Made by a program: the position numbers and the translations under genes. From Agarilytica sp033852165 (GTDB lineage: Bacteria; Pseudomonadota; Gammaproteobacteria; Pseudomonadales; Cellvibrionaceae), in assembly GCA_033852165.1 (NCBI GenBank), contig JAWSUZ010000028.1:16306-80305 (forward strand): DNA of 64,000 nucleotides. Reading direction: 5' to 3'. This document shows positions 35,228 to 44,352 of the stretch, one piece after another. The notes under the pieces are model-generated. The model made no database searches, was not told where the DNA came from, and saw only the letters and a program-made list of their open reading frames with translations. Every line of letters begins with the position of its first letter. Position 1 is the first letter of the stretch.

Positions 35228-37301
35228 GGTTTCTCCAAAAATACTTATTGTCGATGATACGCCGCCGAATGTGGATGTTCTGCGTAATATACTTTCACCC
35301 GAGGGTTATAAAATATCGTTTGCTTATAGCGGCGAGCGTGCGTTAAAAATAGTTCCTCATTTTATGCCGGATTTAATTTTACTGGATGTCAATATGCCGG
35401 GATTGGATGGCTTTGCGACTTGTGAGCGCTTAAAACAGGATGCTGGGATGCGGGATATTCCGGTTATTTTTGTGACGGCACGAACGGATGTGGAAGCGTT
35501 GGGAAGGGCTTTTGAAGTCGGTGGGGTTGATTTTATAACAAAGCCAATTAAAGAGTTGGAAGTGCTGTCTCGTGTTAAAACACAGGTTGAATTACAGCAG
35601 TCTAAGAATGAACTCAAATATCAACTCCTCAGAAATGAGTCGATAGCGCGCTACAATAATCTTTTATTACGTTCTGTTGCTGACGGAATATTCAGTCTAA
35701 ATTCTGGTGGCGAAGTGGTATTTGTAAACCCAGCAGCTGAGTCCCTTTTGGGGTGGGAAGACGGCGAGTTGATTGGCCAGTACTTCATTAATTTATTCGA
35801 TTTTTCTGAATCGGAAGTGGCTGCCTGGGAAGATCATCCGATTCATAACTCATGCCGTGAAGGAACGACATATGAAGATGACGAGGTTTCGTTATGTCGA
35901 AAGGATGGGTCGACATTTTTAGCGTGTTATACGGCATCTCCTCTATTTGATGAACAGAGTGTTTTCAGTGGGGTTGTTGTCGTTTTTCGTGATATTACTC
36001 AAGAGCACGAATGGACCGATAAAATTCAACATCAAGCGACACATGATGCGCTGACGGGGCTTATTAATCGTAGAGAATTTGAAGCCCGTTTGAAAGACCT
36101 TTGCAGAACTGCTGTTGACGATGATAAAAAGCATATCATGCTGTACTTGGATTTGGATCAGTTTAAAGTGGTTAATGATACTTGTGGGCACGAGGCTGGA
36201 GATGAGTTACTACGCCAGCTTACAAAGCGTATCGAAGAAGATATTCGCGATAGTGATACTTTGGCACGTTTGGGTGGCGATGAATTTGGTGTGTTGCTAA
36301 ATGGTTGTCACCTGGAGGCTGGACTTCGAACGGCTAATAAAATACTCACGAATATTCAGGACTTTCGCTTTTGTTGGCAATCTAAATGTTTTGTCGTGGG
36401 TGTCAGTATTGGTTTAGTTGAAATCAGTGAAAAACGTCCCTCGGTGAGTGAAATTATGAAGCTTGCGGATACCGCCTGCTACGCCGCGAAAGAAGGAGGG
36501 CGTAACCGTATTCATACCTATGATGAAAGTGATCAAGAGCTTAAAAAACACCAAGGTGAAATGCAATGGGTCGCTCGTATCAATAAAGCTTTAGAGCAGA
36601 ACGCTTTTGTCATTCATCGTCAATCCATAATTCCCGTTTCGAGTGATGATGAAGATACCACTGATCATTTTGAAGTTCTGATTCGTATGCATGACGATAC
36701 GGGTGAGTTGGTGCCACCAGGAGCATTTTTGCCCGCTGCAGAACGCTACAACATTATCGCCAATATTGATCAATGGGTTGTGACTTCACTATTTGGTTGG
36801 TTGAAATCGCATAATAAAAATGCCGATAAGAACATTCTGTGTTCAGTGAACTTGTCAGGTCATACGCTGGGAAATGAAAATTTTATCAATTTTTTGGATG
36901 TAGCATTTGCTCAATATGAAATTGACCCGCGTTGCATATGTTTTGAGGTTACAGAAACTGCGGCGATTGCGAGTCTCTCCCAAGTTTCAGCGTTTATTTC
37001 TAAGTTAAGAAGTCGCGGGTGTAAATTTGCCCTGGATGATTTTGGTAGTGGATTATCATCTTATGCCTATTTGAAAGAGTTGCCTGTAGACTATTTAAAA
37101 ATTGACGGGGCATTTATCAGAGATATCTGTAGTGACCCAATTGACTATGCCATGGTGAAATCCATTAACGAAATTGGTCATGTGATGGGTAAAAAAACAA
37201 TAGCTGAATTTGTAGAGAATGACGAAATTTTTGAGAAGCTTAAGGAGATAGGCGTAGACTATGCTCAGGGGTATGCAATTGATCGACCAGGGGCTATGTA
37301 A
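35220..37301 (+). CDS. response regulator with PAS, GGDEF and EAL domains
   Basis: 693 residues from GTG 35220, inside the last codons of the kinase gene; the frame is open to 35160, but the receiver begins right after this codon (VSPKILIVDDTPPNVDVL). Domains: REC (LLDVNMPGLDGFATC, phospho-Asp; TKPIKELE), PAS (about 145-270), GGDEF with intact RLGGDEF near 350, and EAL. The EAL signature is altered to EVL (HFEVLIRM near 484), while VNLSGH, FEVTETA, DDFGSGLSSYAYLKELP and KIDGAFI remain. Probably phosphorylated by the upstream kinase to adjust c-di-GMP. Confidence 0.9.
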   Translation: MIEVSPKILIVDDTPPNVDVLRNILSPEGYKISFAYSGERALKIVPHFMPDLILLDVNMPGLDGFATCERLKQDAGMRDIPVIFVTARTDVEALGRAFEVGGVDFITKPIKELEVLSRVKTQVELQQSKNELKYQLLRNESIARYNNLLLRSVADGIFSLNSGGEVVFVNPAAESLLGWEDGELIGQYFINLFDFSESEVAAWEDHPIHNSCREGTTYEDDEVSLCRKDGSTFLACYTASPLFDEQSVFSGVVVVFRDITQEHEWTDKIQHQATHDALTGLINRREFEARLKDLCRTAVDDDKKHIMLYLDLDQFKVVNDTCGHEAGDELLRQLTKRIEEDIRDSDTLARLGGDEFGVLLNGCHLEAGLRTANKILTNIQDFRFCWQSKCFVVGVSIGLVEISEKRPSVSEIMKLADTACYAAKEGGRNRIHTYDESDQELKKHQGEMQWVARINKALEQNAFVIHRQSIIPVSSDDEDTTDHFEVLIRMHDDTGELVPPGAFLPAAERYNIIANIDQWVVTSLFGWLKSHNKNADKNILCSVNLSGHTLGNENFINFLDVAFAQYEIDPRCICFEVTETAAIASLSQVSAFISKLRSRGCKFALDDFGSGLSSYAYLKELPVDYLKIDGAFIRDICSDPIDYAMVKSINEIGHVMGKKTIAEFVENDEIFEKLKEIGVDYAQGYAIDRPGAM

Positions 37302-37694
37302 GCTGCCGAATTATCCTGTTCCTGTAGCCGTTTTATGGTTTGCGATGTTAAATCGTAGGTCAAACCACCACTTTTATGGGCCGACGTTAAACGCTATTTT
37401 TTGGTTTTAAACCATTTCGAAATATCTAAACGTTTGTTTAAGTCGATGATTAAGTCGATGTTTAAGCCGTGATTTTCTGGGCTTACTTTGAGAAGCATTT
37501 ATTACTAGTTTTTTCAGAGAACTCTTTCCATATAGAGGATGCGTAATGTTGTTTCTCCTTTGGGGGATCATTCCCTTTTTCCGCTTTCTTCATTCCCTTC
37601 GTGGTCAAGGGGTCATATTTTGTCTCCAGGCTGCAACTTTTCTGATTTTGGCTCCGTATCTCTTCTGTGATAACACTAAGAGGAGATGAATATT
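37302..37694. other. 390-bp region, no gene seen
   Basis: Contains three loose copies of TTTAAGTCGATG near 37435-37470 and a short T/C-rich stretch. Presumably carries the promoter of the lipoprotein gene at 37695; AAGAGGAGA lies just before that start. Confidence 0.45.
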
Positions 37695-39539
37695 ATGAGA
37701 GATTTGAGCTTAATAAGGGGGGGGGATATTGCCCGGCTATCAATGTTGGCAATACTGAGTCTTATCCTCGGGGCCTGTGGCGGGTCGGGAGGAGGGGGGA
37801 ATAGTTCTGTCTCTGATACGCCTACACCGACAGCTACGCCAACAGCTACGCCAACAGCTACGCCAACAGCTACGCCAACAGCTACGCCAGCCCCATCGGC
37901 CAATGCAATGCCGTTGGCCAAACAAGAGACGAATATGGGCGAAGCCTATACGGTTACGGGTTCCGTTAGTGTTTTGCGTCCTAGTGAGTCAACGGCACCT
38001 GAGGTGCCTGATGATACTGATCCTGGGACTATTTCGTATAAAGGGGGATTGCAATATAAAGCGGGTGAAGCGATCGCTGTAGACAGTTCAGATGGGGATG
38101 CTTTTGATATTAGTTTTGAAAACCTTAATGGTTATTCACTTTATGTTTTTGACAGTGATTTGGTTGGTGAATCTTCGTGTTTATCAACCTTGTGCATGAC
38201 GACTTGGCCGCCGCTTGTTGCCGACGATAATGCCGTAGCGGTAACGCCACTTTCTGTTATTGCACGTGACGATGGCTTGAATCAGTGGACTTTGCGCAAT
38301 AAGCCATTGTATTTATATTCCGGCGATTTTGCAGCGGGTGATACCAACGGTGAAGGAATTGGCGGAACTTGGCATCTTGCAGTGAACCAACCAATACAGC
38401 TCAACGATTTATCCATTAGTGAATCTGAAGGTGATTATTTTTCTGCATATGGCGAAGTCTTGCTGAGTGGGCCAGAAGTGGAAGGTAGTACTGATGTGTT
38501 TGTTGCCAATCTAGAAGACCGTACAGGCTTTTCTCTATATACGTTTGATTTGGATACCGATGAGGAATCCATTTGTAACGGGGCTTGCTTAGGTTTATGG
38601 CCTGCGGTTTTAGCTGCTGATACGGAAACGGCTTTACCCCCCTTCAGTATTTTCGAGAGACAAATGGGTGAATCTGGTGGGGCTGCACGCCAGTGGGCAT
38701 ACCACGGAAAACCCTTGTACTTCTTTACTGAAGATACCGTAGCAGGGGATACCCGTGGTACAGCCATTTCGAATTGGCGTTTAGCGAGGCCAGAACCTTG
38801 GAAAGCCTCCGCGAGTGATTTAGGAACCGTGTTAACGGGATCCGGTCGGGCATTGGTGGCATCAGCAAATGATGGTACCGAAACGATCACTGCCGCATCG
38901 AAACATGGTTTTGCGTTATACACCTTTGATAGCGATGCCGTGGGTGTGAGTAACTGCAGTGGCTCTTGCCTAAATACGTGGCCGGCGTTAATGGCCAATG
39001 AAGGAGCGGTAGCTGTTGCTCCCTATTCTTTAATTGAACGAAATGCCGGTGGCTTACAGTGGGCCTTTAACGACTCACCGTTGTATTTTTTCTCTGGCGA
39101 TTCTGCTGCTGGGGGTATTAACGGCGATGAGGTAGACGGTGCTTGGCATCTTGCGCGGCGTGTTCCATTAGCCGTGAATACCCATTCGGAAGAGAATGAA
39201 ATATTTGTCGCGCATGGGAAAATAGTTGATGAAAACGGAGTAGACGATCAAAGTTCAAGTGATTATACCCTGTATACTTTTACCGATGATAATGCGGGAT
39301 TATCCACGTGTTATGGCAGCTGTGAAACGACATGGCCACCACTATTTGCAACAGCGGATGCGCGAGACTTTGGTGATTTTACGGTAATTGAAAGAGACGA
39401 CCCTTCGACCTCAGATGATGACGCTTTAGACATAAAACAATGGGTCTATAAAAACCAACCGCTATACTTCTTCATCGGAGACTCTTCACAGGGGAATGTA
39501 AATGGTAAGTATGGTGCATGGTTTATCGCTAAACCTTAG
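37695..39539 (+). CDS. lipoprotein with four secreted-repeat (PF03640-like) units
   Basis: 614 residues from ATG 37695: GAGGAGA is 9 bp upstream, while ATG 37686 would abut it. Lipobox LILGAC, Gly-rich linker, then a Pro-Thr-Ala-Thr tandem linker (12-bp DNA repeat). Four ~120-residue repeats follow. Each has a GFxLYTFDxD-type strand, a Cys pair before WP (CLSTLCMTTWPPL; CNGACLGLWPAV; CSGSCLNTWPAL; CYGSCETTWPPL) and a closing PLYFFxGD..GxxxGxWHLA. This matches the secreted repeat of unknown function seen in exported lipoproteins, often near cytochromes. It is first in a run with two CxxCH proteins. Confidence 0.88.
   Translation: MRDLSLIRGGDIARLSMLAILSLILGACGGSGGGGNSSVSDTPTPTATPTATPTATPTATPTATPAPSANAMPLAKQETNMGEAYTVTGSVSVLRPSESTAPEVPDDTDPGTISYKGGLQYKAGEAIAVDSSDGDAFDISFENLNGYSLYVFDSDLVGESSCLSTLCMTTWPPLVADDNAVAVTPLSVIARDDGLNQWTLRNKPLYLYSGDFAAGDTNGEGIGGTWHLAVNQPIQLNDLSISESEGDYFSAYGEVLLSGPEVEGSTDVFVANLEDRTGFSLYTFDLDTDEESICNGACLGLWPAVLAADTETALPPFSIFERQMGESGGAARQWAYHGKPLYFFTEDTVAGDTRGTAISNWRLARPEPWKASASDLGTVLTGSGRALVASANDGTETITAASKHGFALYTFDSDAVGVSNCSGSCLNTWPALMANEGAVAVAPYSLIERNAGGLQWAFNDSPLYFFSGDSAAGGINGDEVDGAWHLARRVPLAVNTHSEENEIFVAHGKIVDENGVDDQSSSDYTLYTFTDDNAGLSTCYGSCETTWPPLFATADARDFGDFTVIERDDPSTSDDDALDIKQWVYKNQPLYFFIGDSSQGNVNGKYGAWFIAKP
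37830..37889. repeat. 12-bp coding tandem repeat
   Basis: Five perfect copies of ACAGCTACGCCA encoding Thr-Ala-Thr-Pro. Being a multiple of three, copy changes would lengthen or shorten the lipoprotein linker without frameshift. Confidence 0.95.
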
Positions 39540-39580
39540 CTAGTGCCCAACCATAAACCGGGTTGTAGGTAGGGTGTTTA

Positions 39581-39655
39581 TGGGTGATTTTCGCCCCATG
39601 AGGTGTGTGACGTAAGTTGTAAAACCATCTTATCTTGAGGCGAAAATTTTACCCA
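39581..39655. repeat. inverted repeat between two lipoprotein genes
   Basis: TGGGTGATTTTCGCC (39581-39595) pairs, with a small bulge, with GGCGAAAATTTTACCCA (39639-39655). It may be a terminator of the upstream gene or a small repeat element. Confidence 0.5.
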
Positions 39656-39708
39656 CTGATCAAATTTCAAAAACACAATTATCGACATGTACATTACTGA
39701 GGATTGAA

Positions 39709-40545
39709 ATGAAACCCGTTTTAGTCACTTGTCTGAGTTTTATGCTAATTGCATGTGGTGCAGGGAATGGTACTGGGGGCAATAATCAACAAACGGATGG
39801 TGAACTGACGGGTCTAGAAAAAATTCAAAATGAAATATTTTCACCCATTTGTGCTGAATGTCATATTGGTTCGGGCGCCCCCCAAGGGCTTCAACTGGAT
39901 AGCCTAGAAAATAGTTTTAACTTCCTTGTTGGCATTGAGTCTTCAGAGATTCCGGAGCGCTTGCGAGTAGCGCCCGGTGATCCAGACAGCAGCTACTTGG
40001 TTCAAAAAATAGAAGGGGCAAGTGGTATTGTGGGCGGCCAAATGCCTTTGGGTGGTTCGGCACTGAGTAATCAGCAAATCACCTTAATTCGAAATTGGAT
40101 CTTAGACGGTGCAGAACAGTCCGATGTTCAAAAAGTAGATCAATACACTCAGGGAAAATTGACTTCAAACTCGAGGTTATCAACGGGCTCAGCCTCAACG
40201 ACTGAAGTTGAAATGGTGGGGATCTACAGAACTGACGATGTCTTCGGTTTTGATTTTTATTTTACGCATCCTATTGATCCAGATTCACTATCAATTTCAG
40301 CGCCACTTCTTTTTTTGTCGGATGAAGATAGCCGTATTTTGGTTCCATTAGATGATTACGAAGTGTCTTTATCTGGCCGTCAGATCAATATTCTTTACAG
40401 GGGTTATCATCAATCCGGCATGCAACTTATCCTGATACTTAACTATTCTGGATTAGCCGAGTTGCGAGATGTAAACGGGCTGCGCATTGATGGGGACGAT
40501 GATGGTTTAGAAGGTGGGGAGTTTAGCTATGTTTATATTTTCTAG
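39709..40545 (+). CDS. lipoprotein with one CxxCH heme-binding motif
   Basis: 278 residues. Lipobox FMLIAC, Gly/Asn-rich linker, then a cytochrome c-like part: IFSPICAECHIGSGAPQGL (CAECH near residue 52), a spacer with RVAPGDPDSSYLVQKI, and PLGGSALSNQQITLIRNWILDGA. This matches the planctomycete-type/PSCyt1-like c-type domain, in which the distal ligand region follows GxMP(x)GG. The ~120-residue C-terminus is beta-rich and unrecognised (GFDFYFTHPIDPDSLSI). Probably an outer-membrane-anchored electron carrier. A repeat begins about 10 bp past its stop. Confidence 0.83.
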   Translation: MKPVLVTCLSFMLIACGAGNGTGGNNQQTDGELTGLEKIQNEIFSPICAECHIGSGAPQGLQLDSLENSFNFLVGIESSEIPERLRVAPGDPDSSYLVQKIEGASGIVGGQMPLGGSALSNQQITLIRNWILDGAEQSDVQKVDQYTQGKLTSNSRLSTGSASTTEVEMVGIYRTDDVFGFDFYFTHPIDPDSLSISAPLLFLSDEDSRILVPLDDYEVSLSGRQINILYRGYHQSGMQLILILNYSGLAELRDVNGLRIDGDDDGLEGGEFSYVYIF

Positions 40546-40556
40546 AATAAAGGGCA

Positions 40557-40850
40557 TCTCTAAAAACGCACTTTTTTTGCGATGGCGGCGTCAGTTTCGT
40601 ACTCGAAGACCCAAAACGTTTCACGGGGCCAGCTTTCCTCATGTCCCCCATGTACACTGCGGTTCTCGGTTCGGGCGTCCTCGACAACTGCTCGGCTTTT
40701 TCTCCTCGATAACTGCTCGGCTTTGTCTCCTGAGTCGCCCTACCAATTACATCCTTGTAATTGTCCTGCGTTATTCTACTTACGTCCTTGTAATTGTCCT
40801 GCGTTATTCTACTTACGCGCTTCCTGCGCTAATGCTTCGCTCTAACACCT
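40557..40850. repeat. mosaic repeat with internal tandem duplications
   Basis: Non-coding-looking stretch between the two CxxCH genes. Near 40680-40729 a 25-bp unit (CTCGACAACTGCTCGGCTTT..) is duplicated with two changes. At 40747-40812 a 33-bp unit (TTACATCCTTGTAATTGTCC..) is duplicated with one change. The following CTTCCTGCGCTAATGCT recurs at 61222 and the CCTTGTAATTGTCCTGCG module recurs inverted at 63979-63997. Confidence 0.75.
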
Positions 40851-42010
40851 GCATCCATGAAGATATTAGAGCGGTACTTCTTTTCCATTACAAAAAAATC
40901 ACCATTTTTATAGGAACCCGAAAAAAAAGTATTTCTGTTTTTTTACTTTTATTATTCTCAAGCGTTTCAGTTATTGCTGAACCATATCTCGCATTTAAAA
41001 CCAATCGGATGTGTTCGGCATGCCACGTTAACCCTATCGGTGGCGGGGCGAGAAATAGTTTCGGAGCGTACTACGGTAGCCAAATATTACCTGAAACACG
41101 GGGTGATGTGGGTGGTCAAAACCCTGGCAAGCTATCGGAAACTTTTCATGTTGGAGGTGATTTACGTTTTAGTTATGATCAAACAAATAAAGATAAACGT
41201 GGTGATAATGACGGAGACTCAAAGTCATTCAATACTCAGTCTGCCCAGATTTATATTTCTCTAACACCAAAAAATTCCAGATTTTCACTATACGTTGATC
41301 AACAGATTGCACCGGGATCCGCAATTAGTCGAGAAGCATATGTGCTTACAAAACTAAAAAAACAACATTACTTAAAAGTGGGGAAAATGATGATTCCCTA
41401 TGGGTTACGATTGGAGGACGATTCAGCCTATATTCGCCAAGCAACACAAATAAATTTTGATAACAGTGACAATGGCGTAGAACTGGGCCTAGAGTTCGAT
41501 TCTTTTAATATGAATCTCAGTGTAACCAACGGTACGAGCCGATCCCGTAATGACGATGACAGTTTTCAAGGTGCGTTACGTGGAGAATATCTGGGAAATA
41601 ATTGGCGCTTGGGTTCGAGCTTGCTGGTCAATGATGCTGATCTGGGTCGACGAACGATGTTGAATGTGTTTGGTGGTTTTAATTGGCAGGGCTTTGTTAT
41701 TCTAGCAGAGGTGGATCGTATAGTGGATGATGATGCGGGGAGTGACGGGTCGGATAAAGTGCAAACGGTGAGTTTTTTCGAAGTTAATAAAGAGTTTGCA
41801 CGCGGCTATAATCTCAAACTGACTTCAGAGTATTTAGACCCTGATAATGATGTCGACGAAAATGAACGGGTACGGCATTCTGTAGTCTTCGAGTATACGC
41901 CTTATGCTCATTTTCAATTGCGTGGTGGGATTAGAATTGGGGAAGATGTACCTGAGCGAGATGAGGGAAATTTTAATAGCTTCTTTATGCAGGTGCATAT
42001 GTACTATTAG
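40832..42010 (+). CDS. outer-membrane beta-barrel with N-terminal CxxCH heme motif
   Basis: 392 residues from ATG 40832, which lies in the end of a repeat; the frame is open back to 40514. A basic stretch and KKSISVFLLLLFSSVSVIA form a signal peptide after an odd ~35-residue leader, so the original start may have been displaced. The mature protein begins EPYLAFKTNRMCSACHVNP (one CxxCH), then ~300 residues of alternating beta-strands (YVLTKLKKQHYLKVGKMMIPYG, NGVELGLEFDSFNMNLSVTNG) ending in FFMQVHMYY, a barrel-type aromatic end. One heme fused to a porin is the plan of Cyc2-like fused cytochrome-porins; homology is not shown. Confidence 0.78.
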   Translation: MLRSNTCIHEDIRAVLLFHYKKITIFIGTRKKSISVFLLLLFSSVSVIAEPYLAFKTNRMCSACHVNPIGGGARNSFGAYYGSQILPETRGDVGGQNPGKLSETFHVGGDLRFSYDQTNKDKRGDNDGDSKSFNTQSAQIYISLTPKNSRFSLYVDQQIAPGSAISREAYVLTKLKKQHYLKVGKMMIPYGLRLEDDSAYIRQATQINFDNSDNGVELGLEFDSFNMNLSVTNGTSRSRNDDDSFQGALRGEYLGNNWRLGSSLLVNDADLGRRTMLNVFGGFNWQGFVILAEVDRIVDDDAGSDGSDKVQTVSFFEVNKEFARGYNLKLTSEYLDPDNDVDENERVRHSVVFEYTPYAHFQLRGGIRIGEDVPERDEGNFNSFFMQVHMYY

Positions 42011-42074
42011 TTTGCCTTTCGCGTTTTTGTTGGAGGTTCGTTCTGGTTCGCCCTATAAATTGGGGACGTATTGA

Positions 42075-42160
42075 GAGCCTACCCCGTGAGCAAGGCGAGT
42101 GCTTTGGGTAAGGCGTGTCTTGGAAATACTTCCGAAGTGCTATAGCGGACTACAAACCAA
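42075..42160. repeat. repeat module cluster
   Basis: GAGCAAGGCGAGTGCTTTGGGT (about 42089-42110) recurs inverted near 61148-61169, and CCGAAGTGCTATAGCGGACT (42132 onward) is the exact inverse of the left arm at 11721. So two repeat families meet here. Non-coding. Confidence 0.75.
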
Positions 42161-42223
42161 CGAATAAAGCAAAATCGAATCAGCTATCTAATATGGTGAT
42201 TTCGGATAATAAAAGGAAAATGT

Positions 42224-43534
42224 TCAAATATTATAGGAGTAGGTCATGATCGCTCTCTTCTCATCCCTAAACTGTCCAGTAGATTCACTATGAGCATGAA
42301 AGTCTGCAAAGCGAAACTGAATACTCTGATTTTTTCCTGTTTTAAAAATAATATCAAGATCAAACTCGCGTCCATATCGCTGGCTCACTTCCGTAGCTTG
42401 AAACTGATGATAACGAATATCTATCTTCCAAGGAGAATAACGCCACTTAACTTTCAATGAAGAATCAATAAGTCCCTCCGCAGGCGCCCGAGAAAACCGA
42501 TCAGCCCAGCCCTGAAACTCATGCAATGAGCCAAGAGCTGTGGAAAAGGAAATACCCGATTTTGCGGAAAAACGCTCTATACGCGCACTGATTTCTAGAG
42601 AGCGGTAACCTACCCCAACAAGTAATTTACCGTAATGTGTTCGTTCACTCATGTTGTTAGCGTTGTGGCTATTCTGCAAAGCCAATTCCGCCTCAAGTCT
42701 ATATTTAAGATCCGAAGGTTGATAGCGAAAGTCATATCTGCTGCCAACCGTATCGGCTGACCGTGAAGGTTCGTCACGATTATCAATAAGGTAGGCATAA
42801 CTCACCCATTGAGAATAATCCCACTCATTGATTTCCAACCGAAATAGGTGCGTCTTTTGTTTGTGGTCGCCCCATATTCCTGTTGGACGTTCTCCTGAAT
42901 AGAAATTATAAATCGTATCCGAGGGCTGAAGATCATCACTGGCGTCGTCACCTAAAATTCGGTTCACATTAGCGATATACGCATAGGAGGCTTTCGATGC
43001 GCTCAGCCATTGAAGTTGAAGGTGGGCGGCGTCGAAGGTTTGATTGTTTTGCCAAAAGCTATTACTGCCGATAAAACGTTGATTGTCATATTGAATACTT
43101 TGCCTGCCGAGTGTTAGTTCAACATCGTTTAGCGAAGTCTTTATCCATGCTTGATTGAACTCGGTTCCCGGTACGTCGGGGAAAATGGGTTGGCCGTTAA
43201 ATCGAACAGCATCACTATGGTCATCTTTAAATGCAGTATCCACACGATCAATTTCAATATAACTGCTAACCTGAAATTCGCGTGTGTTTTTAAACCAATC
43301 TGACGCGAGCGAAAACCGCAGTAGTAGAGATGCAGCCTTACCATTATTACGCGTATTTGAAGCCTCGCTACTGAGATCAGCGTAGCGGATACGTGCACCC
43401 AAATCGAATTTATGCTCTGGCAAGGACTTGGCGTATGAGACGGAAGACAAGCCCCCAGAAAGAACTATTCCAATGAAGACGATCTTTGTTCTGAAGCTAT
43501 GGTTTTTAGTCCCAGTCATCGGCATTACCGTCAT
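42224..43534 (-). CDS. alginate-export-like outer-membrane barrel
   Basis: 436 residues with a signal peptide (TKIVFIGIVLSGGLSSVSYA). Alternating amphipathic strands run to the aromatic end AIMTYSYNI. FNQAWIKTSLNDVELTLGRQSIQYDNQRFIG resembles the alginate_exp/AlgE-type barrel signature (GRQ..YDNQRFIGxxxW..N.QTFD), although such proteins are general porins in many aquatic bacteria. Its start overlaps the 3' end of the LRR gene by 29 bp, so translation is probably coupled; Met codons at 43525 and 43519 are alternatives. Confidence 0.83.
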   Translation of the reverse strand: MTVMPMTGTKNHSFRTKIVFIGIVLSGGLSSVSYAKSLPEHKFDLGARIRYADLSSEASNTRNNGKAASLLLRFSLASDWFKNTREFQVSSYIEIDRVDTAFKDDHSDAVRFNGQPIFPDVPGTEFNQAWIKTSLNDVELTLGRQSIQYDNQRFIGSNSFWQNNQTFDAAHLQLQWLSASKASYAYIANVNRILGDDASDDLQPSDTIYNFYSGERPTGIWGDHKQKTHLFRLEINEWDYSQWVSYAYLIDNRDEPSRSADTVGSRYDFRYQPSDLKYRLEAELALQNSHNANNMSERTHYGKLLVGVGYRSLEISARIERFSAKSGISFSTALGSLHEFQGWADRFSRAPAEGLIDSSLKVKWRYSPWKIDIRYHQFQATEVSQRYGREFDLDIIFKTGKNQSIQFRFADFHAHSESTGQFRDEKRAIMTYSYNI

Positions 43535-44240
43535 GTAATATTGTTGTATTTTTTAAACGATCCATTTCTTCATAGAGTTCATCTGACATAGGGTTTTGTC
43601 TAACGTCCATATAGCGTAGCTGCGGTAAATGGTAGATGTCGATGTCTTCCATTTGGTTGTCGAATAGATAGACTTTTTTCAATGATGGAAGATTGGCGTA
43701 ACTAAATTCTGTAAGTTTATTGGTGCTGGCTTTTAGTTTTACCAGATTTTCAAGGTCCGACAGTTTCAGGGTGATGAGACGGTTACCGAAAATATAGACC
43801 TCTTGGAGTTTTGGTAATTGGTGTAGCTCGAAAGACGATAGATGATTTCGAGCAATGTTGAGATGCTTAAGTTTACGTAATGCACTTACGTCGGCTTCGC
43901 GAATATTGTTCTTATGGAGTGATAGTTTTGTAAGGTTTAAGAATTGTTCGATGCCACTTATATCTTCTATTTTTTTATTGTGGCACTTTATAGATGTAAA
44001 TTCGAGTGGGGTTATCCAGCCTTCTTTTTTCGCTATGTCGTTAATACATTGGTTGAAGGTTTTGTCGTTTATCCAGTTCTGATTGTGTTTTTCTGAACCA
44101 GACTGAGCGAAACTGGCGTGTGAAAAAACGAGTAGCGTAAATACTACTATTAAAAATGACGTTGGCCGTACAGGATCAAAAACCGCTTTTTCTGCTTTAC
44201 GCCTAGTGGGCAGCCCTTTGATGTGGCGGTTGAGTCTCAT
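43506..44240 (-). CDS. exported leucine-rich-repeat-like protein
   Basis: 244 residues. A basic start and one hydrophobic segment (FLIVVFTLLVFSHASFA) give a signal peptide. After a short Cys-containing region (INDIAKKEGWITPLEFTSIKCHNKKIEDISGIEQF), about seven LRR units of ~21 residues follow (LTKLSLHKNNIREADVSALRKL, LKHLNIARNHLSSFELHQLP, and so on), ending YMDVRQNPMSDELYEEM. This resembles internalin/LRR_4-type surface proteins. It overlaps the porin gene by 29 bp. Confidence 0.82.
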   Translation of the reverse strand: MRLNRHIKGLPTRRKAEKAVFDPVRPTSFLIVVFTLLVFSHASFAQSGSEKHNQNWINDKTFNQCINDIAKKEGWITPLEFTSIKCHNKKIEDISGIEQFLNLTKLSLHKNNIREADVSALRKLKHLNIARNHLSSFELHQLPKLQEVYIFGNRLITLKLSDLENLVKLKASTNKLTEFSYANLPSLKKVYLFDNQMEDIDIYHLPQLRYMDVRQNPMSDELYEEMDRLKNTTILHDGNADDWD

Positions 44241-44352
44241 ATATTGTCTACGCGTTTCTTATTTGTTTTATTATATCTTCTATTAGACTAATCGCTCAGC
44301 CCTGATCGGCCGTAGATTAAATTGAAAGCCTAATAGTATGGTTAATCAAAGG

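Noticed and set aside
37676..37921. Minus-strand frame made of Gly-Val-Ala repeats
   Set aside because: It is the complement of the Pro-Thr-Ala-Thr linker repeat in the real lipoprotein gene.
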